Positions 26,479 through 35,145 of a DNA stretch of 64,000 nucleotides are shown here, in pieces. The notes under the pieces are model-generated. The model was given only the letters and a program-made list of their open reading frames with translations. It was not told the origin of the DNA and made no database searches. The stretch's first letter is position 1. Every line of letters starts with the position of its first letter. The DNA comes from Paenibacillus physcomitrellae. GTDB lineage: Bacteria > Bacillota > Bacilli > Paenibacillales > Paenibacillaceae. The stretch is from assembly GCF_002240225.1 (NCBI RefSeq), contig NZ_CP022584.1:1116001-1180000 (forward strand), given 5' to 3'. The position numbers and the translations under genes are program-made.

Positions 26479-27078
26479 CTAATGGGTGCGTACCCTGCGA
26501 AAACCTCTCCAGGCCAATAAGGCCAGTCCCATGGCCACCATGGACAAAACAACCCAATACTGCGGATAGTTTGGTCCGATGCCTGCCGTAAAAGGATCTA
26601 TGATTCCGCTCGACACATGAGTCAAATTGTAGCTGACGTTTGAGCCGGATACACTTTCCGCTCCGGCAACAGCCGTCGGAATCAAACCGGAATTCACCGT
26701 CTGCGTTTTACTGCCGGTATGCGAATTGGAGAAAGCAAACACGGTAATGCTGACTAGAAAAATAAACATGAAACTGGCGGCCCAAATCTTCAGCCTGCTT
26801 CGAAATATGCGCTCGGAAGCTGTCCGTTTGCCTTCGGCCAGCCATGGGGATTCCGCATAAATGCGTTCCATGACCCTCCGGTTAACCTCTTCTGCACGTT
26901 CTTCGCTGATTTCAATAGGCAAACTATGTACTAATCCCAAGCTTTCCTGCCATATTTCAAAATCTGCCGAGCACTCCATGCACTCCAGCAGATGGCTTTC
27001 TAAACGTCTGCGGTCAGGATGGGATTTTGGCAAATCCGCAGTCCAACCGAACATTTCTTGGGCCTCTCTACAGTTCAT
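26479..27078 (-). CDS. Membrane anti-sigma factor with zinc-finger motif
   Basis: 199 residues. The N-terminal cytosolic part has the ZAS signature (C3; H29-x3-C33-x2-C36 in HLLECMEC) that binds ECF sigma factors. Two membrane segments follow, about 98-116 and 172-190, with a ~50-residue extracytoplasmic loop between them; most single-pass anti-sigmas have only one. Starts at 27078, overlapping the sigma gene stop (ATGA), so the two are made in fixed ratio. Inducing signal unknown. Confidence 0.87.
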   Translation of the reverse strand: MNCREAQEMFGWTADLPKSHPDRRRLESHLLECMECSADFEIWQESLGLVHSLPIEISEERAEEVNRRVMERIYAESPWLAEGKRTASERIFRSRLKIWAASFMFIFLVSITVFAFSNSHTGSKTQTVNSGLIPTAVAGAESVSGSNVSYNLTHVSSGIIDPFTAGIGPNYPQYWVVLSMVAMGLALLAWRGFRRVRTH

Positions 27079-27674
27079 CTGCTCTTCATCCCTTCGAATG
27101 GCTCGAACAACGGTTCATAGAGATAAGGCTCGAGCTGATTCTTTACGCTGCTCCTGGCCCGAAACAGCAAGGATTTCACAGCGCTAATGCTTTGCCCCAA
27201 TATCACGGATATTTCATGATAATCGAGCTGGTCATATTCACGCAGAATCAACGCGGACCTTTGTTTCTCCGGCAAATTATTGATCGCATCCCGGACCTTG
27301 CTTACCTTCTCACTGCGCAAAACGGCGTGCTCCGGAATAATTTCCTGAGGGGCTACCGGGACATATCCGCTTTCTTCAAGCGGAACCTGGCTGCTCCTCT
27401 GCTTTCGCAGCTCGCTTAAGACCGTATTCCTCGCTATCGTGTATAACCAGGTCGAAAATGAAGCATCCACCTCCCGAAAAGAATGGAGGCTGCGATAAGC
27501 CTTATAAAACGTCTCGGAACAAATATCTTCAGCAAGTAATTCAAGATTGGCGCTTTTGAGCATATGGTAAACGAATGTTAGGATTTTCCGCTGATATCGG
27601 CGCATTAATTGCGAATATAGTTCAGTATTGCCGTCTTTAATTTCTTTAATCAACTGGGAATCCGTCATTGACAT
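27075..27674 (-). CDS. ECF-type RNA polymerase sigma factor
   Basis: 199 residues from the ATG at 27674, which follows GAGGAGGATCGC; the ATG at 27692 would overlap that SD. Region 2 is seen in ICSETFYKAYRSLHSF...FSTWLYTIARN (about 50-85) and region 4 in NLPEKQRSALILREYDQLDYHEISVILGQSISAVKSLLFRAR (about 130-172); the region between is short, as in ECF factors. Overlaps its anti-sigma gene by 4 bases. Candidate autoregulatory promoter at 27721-27750 and a sigma-A-like extended -10 at 27809-27817. Confidence 0.9.
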   Translation of the reverse strand: MSMTDSQLIKEIKDGNTELYSQLMRRYQRKILTFVYHMLKSANLELLAEDICSETFYKAYRSLHSFREVDASFSTWLYTIARNTVLSELRKQRSSQVPLEESGYVPVAPQEIIPEHAVLRSEKVSKVRDAINNLPEKQRSALILREYDQLDYHEISVILGQSISAVKSLLFRARSSVKNQLEPYLYEPLFEPFEGMKSR

Positions 27675-27720
27675 GCGATCCTCCTCGCCCATCCTGTCTT
27701 CATCCCGAAGCTTATGCCTG

Positions 27721-27750
27721 TTTATACCGATTCGGGAGAAAAAAGTTGCG
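27721..27750 (-). promoter_or_regulatory. Candidate ECF autoregulatory promoter
   Basis: Minus-strand CGCAACTTTT (27750-27741) resembles the AAC-containing -35 of ECF promoters, followed after 14 bases by GGTATAAA (27728-27721). It sits about 45-75 bases before the sigma gene. No second copy was found in the window, so the match is tentative. Confidence 0.35.
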
Positions 27751-27808
27751 GCATTTCGCCAAAAAATTTAACTTTTGATCAAGTCTTCAATTTTCCAAAG
27801 ACTCCAGT

Positions 27809-27817
27809 ATTATACCA
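27809..27817 (-). promoter_or_regulatory. Extended -10 promoter upstream of the ECF sigma gene
   Basis: Minus-strand TGGTATAAT (27817-27809), an exact TGnTATAAT extended -10, with only an AT-rich -35 region. About 135 bases before the sigma start; could give basal sigma-A transcription. Confidence 0.5.
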
Positions 27818-27999
27818 TAATAAATCCCCGAAAAATAAAAACGATTATTATTCCCTGATTATTGCTTCTTTATACCTAATTTTCTGATGTTATAAACTTC
27901 TTTTATCCTTATCGGCATACGCATACTAAATATGTATGGCTTTGGTTCGTGGTTTCAGAAGCTTTTGGGACTAAATTCTTTCAGAAAGGTTTGGAGGGC

Positions 28000-28086
28000 A
28001 AAAAAAAAGACCGCCATATTGGCGGCCGACGTTCATTTTCAGAACGTCCAGTTATTGGATAGGAGTGGAGAGAAACCATACTGTAC
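28000..28086 (-). ncRNA. Candidate small regulatory RNA
   Basis: A perfect consensus promoter (28091-28119) should start a transcript near 28086-28084 that ends ~85 nt later at a terminator: hairpin CCGCCA/TGGCGG (28025-28011) followed by T9 (28008-28000). Before it is a second perfect stem GACGTTC/GAACGTC (28048-28028). The 5' third is single-stranded and pyrimidine-rich (UCUCUCC, CUCCUAUCC), complementary to Shine-Dalgarno sequences, as in many Firmicute base-pairing RNAs. The only reading frame, from an ATG at the extreme 5' end, has no SD and runs through the T tract. I do not recognise it as RoxS, FsrA, SR1 or 6S RNA. Confidence 0.6.
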
Positions 28087-28090
28087 TTTT

Positions 28091-28119
28091 ATTATATGTA
28101 TACGTTTTCATTTTGTCAA
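28091..28119 (-). promoter_or_regulatory. Perfect sigma-A promoter of the candidate sRNA
   Basis: Minus-strand TTGACA (28119-28114), exactly 17 bases, TATAAT (28096-28091): full consensus at both hexamers, the best promoter in the window. It lies 60 bases past the tyrA stop. Confidence 0.85.
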
Positions 28120-28145
28120 CACTAAATTTAAATACGCTTACATTT

Positions 28146-28173
28146 CATTCCTCTGGAAAAAATTCCAGAGGAA
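28146..28173 (-). other. Stem-loop directly after tyrA
   Basis: ATTCCTCTGGA / TTCCAGAGGAAT stem (about 11 bp) around an A-rich loop, 6 bases past the tyrA stop. No T tract on the minus strand; likely marks the 3' end of the aro-trp message by processing or acts as a weak terminator. Confidence 0.55.
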
Positions 28174-28178
28174 TCGTT

Positions 28179-29273
28179 TTAGACATAGACCGAATATTCC
28201 AGCTTCATTAGCAGATTTCTGGCCTTCTCCATCTCTTCTTCATCCCGGAAAGATAAACGAAGGGTGCCCGGCACATCTTCACGGCTTTCGATGATCTGCA
28301 TATTGCTCAGGTTGATCTGACGAACCCCCAGCACCGTCGCCACTTGTCCAATGACGCCCGGCACGTCCGGAACATCGATATAAATGTCATACAGCGGCTG
28401 AATAGCCCCTTTACGGCGTTCAGGCAATTCATTTCTGAATTCTCCCGCCTCACGAAACGCCTGCTCGATCGCTTCGCCATTCTCCTGCGCCAGCATTTCG
28501 GCAAACTGATTTACATTGCAGCGCCAATCCTCCAGCAATCGTAACAGCACCTCTTTATTGCTGAGCAAAATATCCCGCCATACATCAGGAGCGCTGGAAG
28601 CAATCCTCGTAATATCGCGAAAGCCACCGGCGGCAAGCTGCCGGTACAATTCATTGGACTCGTTATAGGTTCTAACCTGGTTAACGAGCGCAACAGCTAT
28701 AATATGCGGCAGATGACTGATGGCCCCGACAATGTCGTCATGCAGCATAGGTTCTACGCGGATTACATGAGATTTCGTATAAGCTAACAGCTTCTCCAGC
28801 GATTGATAAGCCTCTTCTGTTGCGTGCTGCGAAGGCGTGAGCACATAATAGGCATTTTCAAACAGCAGGGTAGAAGCCGCTTCTACACCGGAACGCTCGG
28901 AACCAGCCATCGGATGGCCCCCAATAAAGTGAACATTATTCAGCGATAAAGCATCTGCTGCCGATGCAATGGAAGCTTTGGTGCTGCCGACGTCTGTAAG
29001 AATACATCCCGGCTTGAGCGGCAGCCTGCTTAATTTTTGCAGATAATGACCCAGGATGCCCACAGGCACACATAAAAAGATAAAATCAGCGTCAAGCGCC
29101 GCTTCCTCCAGCGACATCGTAACCTGATCCACGACACCCCGCGCCTCTATACGCTCCATGACGTCCCGGCTGTGGCTGTAGCCTACGACCGTCAGCCCCG
29201 GCTTTCCCTTAAAACAAAGCGCCAAAGAACCGCCAATCAAGCCAACGCCGATGATTGCGACTTTAGTTTGCAT
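28179..29273 (-). CDS. tyrA: Prephenate dehydrogenase
   Basis: NAD-dependent oxidative decarboxylation of prephenate to 4-hydroxyphenylpyruvate (tyrosine branch). 364 residues from the ATG at 29273 (SD GAGTGG); a TTG at 29279 is also open. GVGLIGG (9-15) binds NAD; DVGSTK (94-99) and GGHPMAGSERSG (118-129) are family signatures. The last ~70 residues form an ACT domain (DIYIDVPDVPGVIGQV...), implying feedback by tyrosine or another aromatic amino acid. Last gene of the supraoperon here; B. subtilis continues with aroE, which is absent. Confidence 0.96.
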   Translation of the reverse strand: MQTKVAIIGVGLIGGSLALCFKGKPGLTVVGYSHSRDVMERIEARGVVDQVTMSLEEAALDADFIFLCVPVGILGHYLQKLSRLPLKPGCILTDVGSTKASIASAADALSLNNVHFIGGHPMAGSERSGVEAASTLLFENAYYVLTPSQHATEEAYQSLEKLLAYTKSHVIRVEPMLHDDIVGAISHLPHIIAVALVNQVRTYNESNELYRQLAAGGFRDITRIASSAPDVWRDILLSNKEVLLRLLEDWRCNVNQFAEMLAQENGEAIEQAFREAGEFRNELPERRKGAIQPLYDIYIDVPDVPGVIGQVATVLGVRQINLSNMQIIESREDVPGTLRLSFRDEEEMEKARNLLMKLEYSVYV

Positions 29274-29327
29274 ATTCAAACCACTCGATTCCTAGAAGAT
29301 CTATTGCTAAAAAGGCTTGCATAAACG

Positions 29328-29360
29328 GAAGCGGAACCCCATGAAGCGGGCTCCGTCTTC
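29328..29360 (-). other. Hairpin between hisC and tyrA
   Basis: GAAG-CGGAGCCC-type stem (29360-29348) against GGGTTCCG-CTTC (29340-29328), about 12 bp with one bulge. The following minus-strand sequence has CTTTTT only 15 bases later, so it is a poor terminator; it may tune tyrA expression or stabilise upstream mRNA. Confidence 0.5.
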
Positions 29361-29388
29361 GCCATAGTTCATATGTTATAAATTCGGA

Positions 29389-30486
29389 TTAAACCGTCGT
29401 TTGCTGTACTTTAAGCACCTGCTCCAGCGCAGCGATAAACTTCCGGTTCTCTTCCTCGGTTCCGACAGATACACGGATATAGTTCGGATACTTGCCGAAA
29501 CCGCTGCGGATAATGACGCCGAGCTTAAGCAGCGATTGGAACATTTCCACCGCAGAAGTGCGGACATCAACCATGATAAAGTTCCCGTGTGCAGGGAAAT
29601 ACTCCAGACCTAAGCGGTCAAATTCGCGGTTCAGGTACTCGATGCCTTCTCTGTTCTTCTTGCGGCAGTCCGCAATGTACTGCTGATCATTAAGCGCCGC
29701 CAAGGCCGCTGCTTGAGCAAAACGGGAGGTGTTAAACGGCTCCCGAACCTGGTTGATCAGTTTAATTACGGAAGCATCTCCGACGCCGTATCCGATCCGC
29801 AGGGAAGCTAAACCATAGATTTTGGAGAACGTGCGAAGCACGACTACATTTTTATATTGGCTGATCAGCGGAATGCCGTCCGGGTAGGTTTCATCAGTGA
29901 CGTATTCGCAATAAGCTTCATCCAGTACAACAAGTACATGCTCGGGAACGCGAGCCAGAAAAGCATTCAACTCGTCCGAAGGAATGATCGTCCCGGTCGG
30001 GTTGTTGGGATTGCAGACCCAAATCACTTTCGTGCGATCGGTTACGGCCGCCAGCATAGCTTCAAGATCGTGAACCCCATTGACGAGGGGAACCTCGATA
30101 CTTACAGCTCCTTCGATGTCCGCGTTGCTTTTATAGACGGAGAACGTTTGGTCCGCCATAATATTCTCGTCGCCCGGCAGGAAGAAAGCCCGTGCGATCA
30201 GGCAGATTATCTCATCGGAACCGCATCCGAAAATGATCTGTTCCTTGTTCACGCCTAAATGGGCTGCCAAGGCCTGAGTCAGCTCGGCTGCGCTTCCATC
30301 CGGATAAACGCTGATATTGGCAAACTCCGCTTGAATGGCTTCGAGCGCTTTTGGCGAACTGCCATAAGGGTTCTCGTTGGAGGCCAGCTTGATAACCTCT
30401 TCAAGGCCTAATTCCTTTTTCACTTCTTCAATAGGTTTGCCGGGCTGGTAAACCGGTAGGTTCACGATCTGCGGTTTGGGTTGCAT
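29389..30486 (-). CDS. hisC: Histidinol-phosphate aminotransferase (also aromatic aminotransferase)
   Basis: PLP enzyme of aminotransferase class I/II. 365 residues from the ATG at 30486 (SD GGCAGGGA); the frame upstream to 30558 overlaps trpA and has no SD. NENPYG (37-42), CNPNNPTGT (158-166), D189, and the PLP lysine K222 in TFSKIYG are visible. In B. subtilis the hisC product of the trp operon serves both histidine and phenylalanine/tyrosine synthesis, which explains its place between trpA and tyrA. Confidence 0.95.
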   Translation of the reverse strand: MQPKPQIVNLPVYQPGKPIEEVKKELGLEEVIKLASNENPYGSSPKALEAIQAEFANISVYPDGSAAELTQALAAHLGVNKEQIIFGCGSDEIICLIARAFFLPGDENIMADQTFSVYKSNADIEGAVSIEVPLVNGVHDLEAMLAAVTDRTKVIWVCNPNNPTGTIIPSDELNAFLARVPEHVLVVLDEAYCEYVTDETYPDGIPLISQYKNVVVLRTFSKIYGLASLRIGYGVGDASVIKLINQVREPFNTSRFAQAAALAALNDQQYIADCRKKNREGIEYLNREFDRLGLEYFPAHGNFIMVDVRTSAVEMFQSLLKLGVIIRSGFGKYPNYIRVSVGTEEENRKFIAALEQVLKVQQTTV

Positions 30487-30527
30487 AGTAAACGTTCCCT
30501 GCCTTTCATATCCAAATAAGTGAGTTG

Positions 30528-31355
30528 CTATCCTTTTAATTGTGACACAAAACTGCAAATTTGCAATAGAGCGTCCTCTTTTGTCTCTTCCCTGCCCAGA
30601 AGCTCAGCCTTGGATTCGATCTCGCGGACAATGGCGCTGCCGATGACAATGCCGTCGCATAAAGCTGAGAAACGTACAACCTGCTCATGGCTCGATATGC
30701 CGAAGCCCAAAGCTACCGGCAGATCTGTAGCCTGCTTAACCGATCCGATAAAATCCTCTATCCCTTCATGGAAGGACGCACGAACACCGGTTACGCCCAA
30801 GGAAGAAACGCAGTAAACAAATCCGCGTGCCTTCCCGAGGATGGCCTGAATCCGGCCTTCGGAGGTCGGAGCAACCAGCGGGATCAGATGGAGGCCCGCC
30901 CGGTCCGCCAGCTCCAGCACCTCGCCGCTCTCTTCAAAAGGCAGATCCGGAATAATCAGACCGCTTATGCCGCTCTCCGAGGCGGCTGACATGAAGGATT
31001 CAAGGCCCATTTGCAGGACCGGATTATAATAAGTGAACAGAACAAACGGCATTTGAACGCCGCGTTCACGCGCTTTTCTTGCGGCTTCCAAACAGCTGTT
31101 GATTGTGATTCCATGCTGCAGCGCCCGTTCCGAAGCCCGCTGAATGACCGGACCATCGGCCAAAGGATCGGAATAGGGAACGCCAAGCTCCAGAATGTCC
31201 GCGCCGGCCCGCTCGATTCCCGCGATCAAGTCCACCGTCGTTTCCGGATCCGGATCACCAACCGTCAGAAATGGGATAAAAGCAGTGCGACCCTCCTCTT
31301 TCAGCTTTTGGAAGGTCGTATCAATCAGGTTGCTCGTTGTACCCGTCATGCTCAT
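30528..31355 (-). CDS. trpA: Tryptophan synthase alpha chain
   Basis: Cleaves indole-3-glycerol phosphate to indole and glyceraldehyde 3-phosphate, passing indole to TrpB. 275 residues; catalytic E56 and D63 in ELGVPYSDP, phosphate-binding GFGISS late in the chain. Starts in an ATGA overlap with the trpB stop (31352-31355). Confidence 0.97.
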   Translation of the reverse strand: MSMTGTTSNLIDTTFQKLKEEGRTAFIPFLTVGDPDPETTVDLIAGIERAGADILELGVPYSDPLADGPVIQRASERALQHGITINSCLEAARKARERGVQMPFVLFTYYNPVLQMGLESFMSAASESGISGLIIPDLPFEESGEVLELADRAGLHLIPLVAPTSEGRIQAILGKARGFVYCVSSLGVTGVRASFHEGIEDFIGSVKQATDLPVALGFGISSHEQVVRFSALCDGIVIGSAIVREIESKAELLGREETKEDALLQICSFVSQLKG

Positions 31356-32581
31356 TGCTCTTCTCCTCCTTGCTCCAGATAAGCCATAATAGACTCTACA
31401 TCCTTATCCCCGCGTCCGGACAAACAGATGACCACGATTTGATCCTGCGGCAGCTGCGGAGCCAGTTTAACGGCATGCGCCACGGCATGAGCGGATTCCA
31501 GCGCAGGAATAATGCCCTCCGTCCGGCTCAGAAGCTGAAGCGCGTCAATGGCCTCCTGATCCGTAATGGGCACATATTTGGCTCTTTCGAGATCTTTCAA
31601 ATAAGCATGTTCGGGCCCGATGCCCGGATAATCCAGTCCCGCTGAAATCGAATGGGCTGGCTGAACCTGGCCGTGTTCGTCCTGCAGCAAATAGCTCAGC
31701 GAGCCTTGGAACACGCCTTTGCTGCCAAGTGTCATGGTAGCGGCATGATAAGGCGTATCAATACCTTTGCCGGCCGCTTCAACACCAATCAATCCTACTT
31801 CCGTATCCTTGATAAACGGATAAAACATGCCGATCGAGTTGCTGCCTCCGCCCACAGCGGCGATAATTTGGTCAGGCAGGCGTCCTTCAATTTCAAGAAT
31901 CTGCTCCTTGGTCTCGTCACCAATCACTCGCTGAAAATTCCGCACCATCATCGGGTAAGGATGAGGACCGGTAGCAGAACCCAAAATGTAGAAGGTATCT
32001 TCCACATGGCTCACCCAGTATCGCAGCGTTTCGTTACAGGCATCCTTTAACGTCCGTGTTCCAGACAACACCGGAACTACCTCCGCACCAAGAAGCTTCA
32101 TCCGGAAGACATTCAACTGCTGGCGTTTCATGTCCTCTTCGCCCATAAACACCTTGCATTCCAGGCCAAGCAATGCGGCGACTGTCGCACTGGCAACGCC
32201 ATGCTGGCCGGCACCGGTCTCGGCAATGATTTTGGTTTTGCCCATCCGCTTGGCCAGCACTCCCTGGCCAATGGCGTTGTTGATTTTATGGGCGCCGGTA
32301 TGATTCAAATCCTCGCGCTTCAGATAAACCTTGGCCCCGCCCAGTTCCTTTGTCAGCCTTTCCGCATAATACAAAGGCGTCTTGCGGCCTGAATATTGAG
32401 TAAGCAAATAATCGATCTCTTCCTGAAAGGAAGGATCTTCAGCATGCCGCTTGTATGCTTCCTCCAGTTCCAGAAGTGCATTCATCAGCGTTTCAGGAAC
32501 ATAACGTCCTCCGAAACTGCCGAAACGCCCCTTCTCATCCGGCATGGTTGCCTGTCCGCCCATCTGCTGCTGTTCTGTCAT
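31352..32581 (-). CDS. trpB: Tryptophan synthase beta chain
   Basis: PLP-dependent condensation of indole and serine to tryptophan. 409 residues; H98-K99 in HTGAHKIN holds [11 protein letters not shown] binds its phosphate, and [13 protein letters not shown] marks the TrpB1 N-terminus. Overlaps trpF by 4 bases upstream and trpA by 4 downstream. Confidence 0.98.
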   Translation of the reverse strand: MTEQQQMGGQATMPDEKGRFGSFGGRYVPETLMNALLELEEAYKRHAEDPSFQEEIDYLLTQYSGRKTPLYYAERLTKELGGAKVYLKREDLNHTGAHKINNAIGQGVLAKRMGKTKIIAETGAGQHGVASATVAALLGLECKVFMGEEDMKRQQLNVFRMKLLGAEVVPVLSGTRTLKDACNETLRYWVSHVEDTFYILGSATGPHPYPMMVRNFQRVIGDETKEQILEIEGRLPDQIIAAVGGGSNSIGMFYPFIKDTEVGLIGVEAAGKGIDTPYHAATMTLGSKGVFQGSLSYLLQDEHGQVQPAHSISAGLDYPGIGPEHAYLKDLERAKYVPITDQEAIDALQLLSRTEGIIPALESAHAVAHAVKLAPQLPQDQIVVICLSGRGDKDVESIMAYLEQGGEEQ

Positions 32582-33303
32582 TGTCCGCGCACCCTTTCTA
32601 CAAATGCTGTAATTAATCCGATATCTTTAACGCCATCGCGCTCTACACCGCTTGAAACGTCCACCCCGTCCGGATGATACTCCTGCACGAGTCGTCCGAC
32701 ATTATGTTCATGAAGTCCTCCCGCTATAAGCAGCGGAAGCCGGGCGTTTTGGGCCCATGCCTGATAAGGTTTAATCAAGTTCCAGTCAAAAGCAATTCCT
32801 GATCCTCCGCCGTATACAGGATCGTATGTGTCCAGAAGAATGGCATTGACCGAAGTCCGATAAGGCTCAAGCAGAACGTCCGGATCAGCCGGCTTCACTT
32901 CTTCAAGAGCGGCCGTCCCGTGTCCGGCCTCTTTCCCGCTGCTTATCGCCAGCACTTTAAACACCTGCACACCGAAACGTTCCTTGACCTGACGGCAGAA
33001 TTCGGGCGATTCCTGTCCGTGCAGCTGCACCACATCGAGTTTGGCCCGCTCCAGCACCTGCTGAAGTTCTTCCATCGCCGGATTGACAAATACACCCACG
33101 CATTTGGGAACCCTGGCATTGGTGCCGCTCGTTTGAATGCCTTGCTCTTTGACCGTATCTATCATAAGTTTGGCTTGATCCGCCGAAACTTGTCTGCGGC
33201 TTTTGGCAAAGACGAATCCGATCCAATCTACCTGTAAGGATACCAATGATTTTATCACTTCAACGCTTTGCAGTCCACAAATTTTTATAGCCGTGTCCGC
33301 CAT
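32578..33303 (-). CDS. trpF: Phosphoribosylanthranilate isomerase
   Basis: Amadori rearrangement in tryptophan synthesis; TIM barrel, 241 residues, slightly above the ~210-220 norm because of small inserts around residues 60 and 120. KICGLQS (7-13) contains the catalytic Cys, LDTYDP the catalytic Asp, and GGLHEHNV and DVSSGVER the phosphate-binding ends. Shares its first base with the trpC stop. Confidence 0.96.
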   Translation of the reverse strand: MADTAIKICGLQSVEVIKSLVSLQVDWIGFVFAKSRRQVSADQAKLMIDTVKEQGIQTSGTNARVPKCVGVFVNPAMEELQQVLERAKLDVVQLHGQESPEFCRQVKERFGVQVFKVLAISSGKEAGHGTAALEEVKPADPDVLLEPYRTSVNAILLDTYDPVYGGGSGIAFDWNLIKPYQAWAQNARLPLLIAGGLHEHNVGRLVQEYHPDGVDVSSGVERDGVKDIGLITAFVERVRGQ

Positions 33304-34115
33304 CAGCGCACACCATCCGCTTTGGAAATCCTTGGTCCCATCACGTCTATCACGGCCTGATCTACGGACTCTCTGCGCATGAACGTCTCCCCGATTAATA
33401 CACCTTTGGCTCCGCAGCCCTCTAAATAAGTGATGTCCGAGGCTCCGGTAATTCCGCTCTCACTGATCAGCGCAGCTCCCGGCTTAACGTAGGGAGCTAA
33501 CCGTTCGGTGGTGTCCAGTCTGGTTTCGAAGGTGGTCAGATCGCGGTTATTAACGCCAATCAGCTTAACCCCCTCAAGCTTATTGGCCCGCTCCAATTCC
33601 TGCAGATCATGAACTTCAACCAAAGCGTCCATGCCCAGGGAAGCTGCCAGATGGAAATAATCGTGGAGCTGGCGGTCATCCAAGATGGCCGCGATCAGCA
33701 GGATCGCATCCGCGCCCAGAAAGCGGGCTTCATAGACCTGCAGCTCATCGATAATAAAATCTTTCCGCAGCAGCGGCAGGCCGACCTCCTTGCGGATGGC
33801 TTCCAAATACTCCGGGCGTCCCTGAAAATACGAAACATCCGTCAGTACGGATATACAGTCAGCGCCAGCCTCTTCGTACGAGCAGGCAATCGCAACCGGG
33901 TCAAAGTCCGGACGGATCAGTCCTTTGGAGGGGGATGCTTTCTTCACCTCAGCAATCAGTCCCATGCCACGGTTACGGCCGGACAGCAGCGCTTCGGCGA
34001 AGCCCCGCGTCTGCGGAAGCCCTGCGGCTGCCTGCTGCGCCTCCTCTAAACTCAGTTGGTTCCTCAGCGCTTTAACTTCTTCCTGTTTAGTAACGACTAT
34101 ACGATCAAGATACAT
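33303..34115 (-). CDS. trpC: Indole-3-glycerol phosphate synthase
   Basis: Ring closure to indole-3-glycerol phosphate. TIM barrel, 270 residues; IAEVKKASPSKG, LRKDFI (catalytic Lys), LIGVNNRDL and SESGI are the family signatures. Starts 11 bases inside trpD. Confidence 0.97.
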   Translation of the reverse strand: MYLDRIVVTKQEEVKALRNQLSLEEAQQAAAGLPQTRGFAEALLSGRNRGMGLIAEVKKASPSKGLIRPDFDPVAIACSYEEAGADCISVLTDVSYFQGRPEYLEAIRKEVGLPLLRKDFIIDELQVYEARFLGADAILLIAAILDDRQLHDYFHLAASLGMDALVEVHDLQELERANKLEGVKLIGVNNRDLTTFETRLDTTERLAPYVKPGAALISESGITGASDITYLEGCGAKGVLIGETFMRRESVDQAVIDVMGPRISKADGVR

Positions 34116-35145
34116 AACTTAACGCCCCCGTTGTTTCGATTAGCTGCTGCAGTTTACCCGCAGCCTTGCCGCTGTCAATCGCTTCTGCCGCGATGGCGAC
34201 ACCTTCTGCCATGCCGTCCGCGTGTCCGGCGAGATAAATGCAGGCTCCTGCATTGGCGAGCACAATGTCGCGTGCCGGCCCTTTCCGGCCATTCAGAATT
34301 TCCCGGATCAGCTGGGCATTTCTCACTGCATCCCCGCCGTAAACCTCCTCAAGCGAACAGCCGGTTAATCCCAGATCTGCAGCCGTGATTTCAAACGTTC
34401 TGACTTCTCCGTCCTTTAACTCCGATACCCGGGTTGGAGAGGACAAGCTGATCTCATCCAGACCTTCACCGCTGCTTACGACTAGCGCTCGAACCGAACC
34501 TAACTCCCGCAGCACCTTGGCGATCGTTTCTGTCATGCGCGGATCATAGATGCCGAGAAGCTGACGGTCTGCTCCGGCCGGGTTAGTCAACGGTCCAAGC
34601 AGATTAAACACCGTTCTCATCCCCAGCTCTTTGCGCGGTCCCGCTGCATGTTTCATGGAAGGGTGATAAACCTGCGCGAACAGGAAGCACAGCCCGATTT
34701 CATCCAGGCACCGTTTGGCCTGTTCGCCGTTTAAATGAATATTGACACCAAGCGCTTCAAGCACATCTGCGCTGCCAGCTTTGCTCGAAGCCGAGCGGTT
34801 GCCGTGTTTGGCAATCCGCACGGAAGCTGAAGAAGCAATAACCGCGGCTGCCGTAGATATATTGAACTTCTGAATCCCTGATCCGCCGGTCCCGCATGTA
34901 TCAAGGAGCTGCGCCGTATGAGCCCCCACCCCGGCTGCTTTGCTGCGCATAGCCTCGGCAAAACCCGTAATTTCCTGAACGGTCTCTCCTTTAAACCTCA
35001 GGGCTGCTAACAGGCCGCCTATCTGGGCTGGTGTCGCTTCGCCTTCCATGATCAAATTCATCAGTTCACGTGCTTCGTCACGGCTTAAATCACTGCCTCC
35101 AACAACCTTGGCCAATCCCGCCTGCATTTTCCCGAATTCACTCAT
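34105..35145 (-). CDS. trpD: Anthranilate phosphoribosyltransferase
   Basis: Attaches phosphoribosyl from PRPP to anthranilate. 346 residues; GTGGSG (85-90) and KHGNRS are the PRPP and anthranilate loops, and the late VVSSGEGLDE is typical. Overlaps trpE (ATGA) and trpC. Confidence 0.97.
   Translation of the reverse strand: MSEFGKMQAGLAKVVGGSDLSRDEARELMNLIMEGEATPAQIGGLLAALRFKGETVQEITGFAEAMRSKAAGVGAHTAQLLDTCGTGGSGIQKFNISTAAAVIASSASVRIAKHGNRSASSKAGSADVLEALGVNIHLNGEQAKRCLDEIGLCFLFAQVYHPSMKHAAGPRKELGMRTVFNLLGPLTNPAGADRQLLGIYDPRMTETIAKVLRELGSVRALVVSSGEGLDEISLSSPTRVSELKDGEVRTFEITAADLGLTGCSLEEVYGGDAVRNAQLIREILNGRKGPARDIVLANAGACIYLAGHADGMAEGVAIAAEAIDSGKAAGKLQQLIETTGALSYVS

Noticed and set aside
28000-28084. 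Leader peptide starting at the ATG near the 5' end of the sRNA candidate
   Set aside because: No SD, the frame reads straight through the hairpins and T tract, and no gene follows before the terminator.
27932-28294. Plus-strand 120-codon frame over the sRNA region
   Set aside because: No SD, crosses the end of tyrA, and composition is not protein-like.
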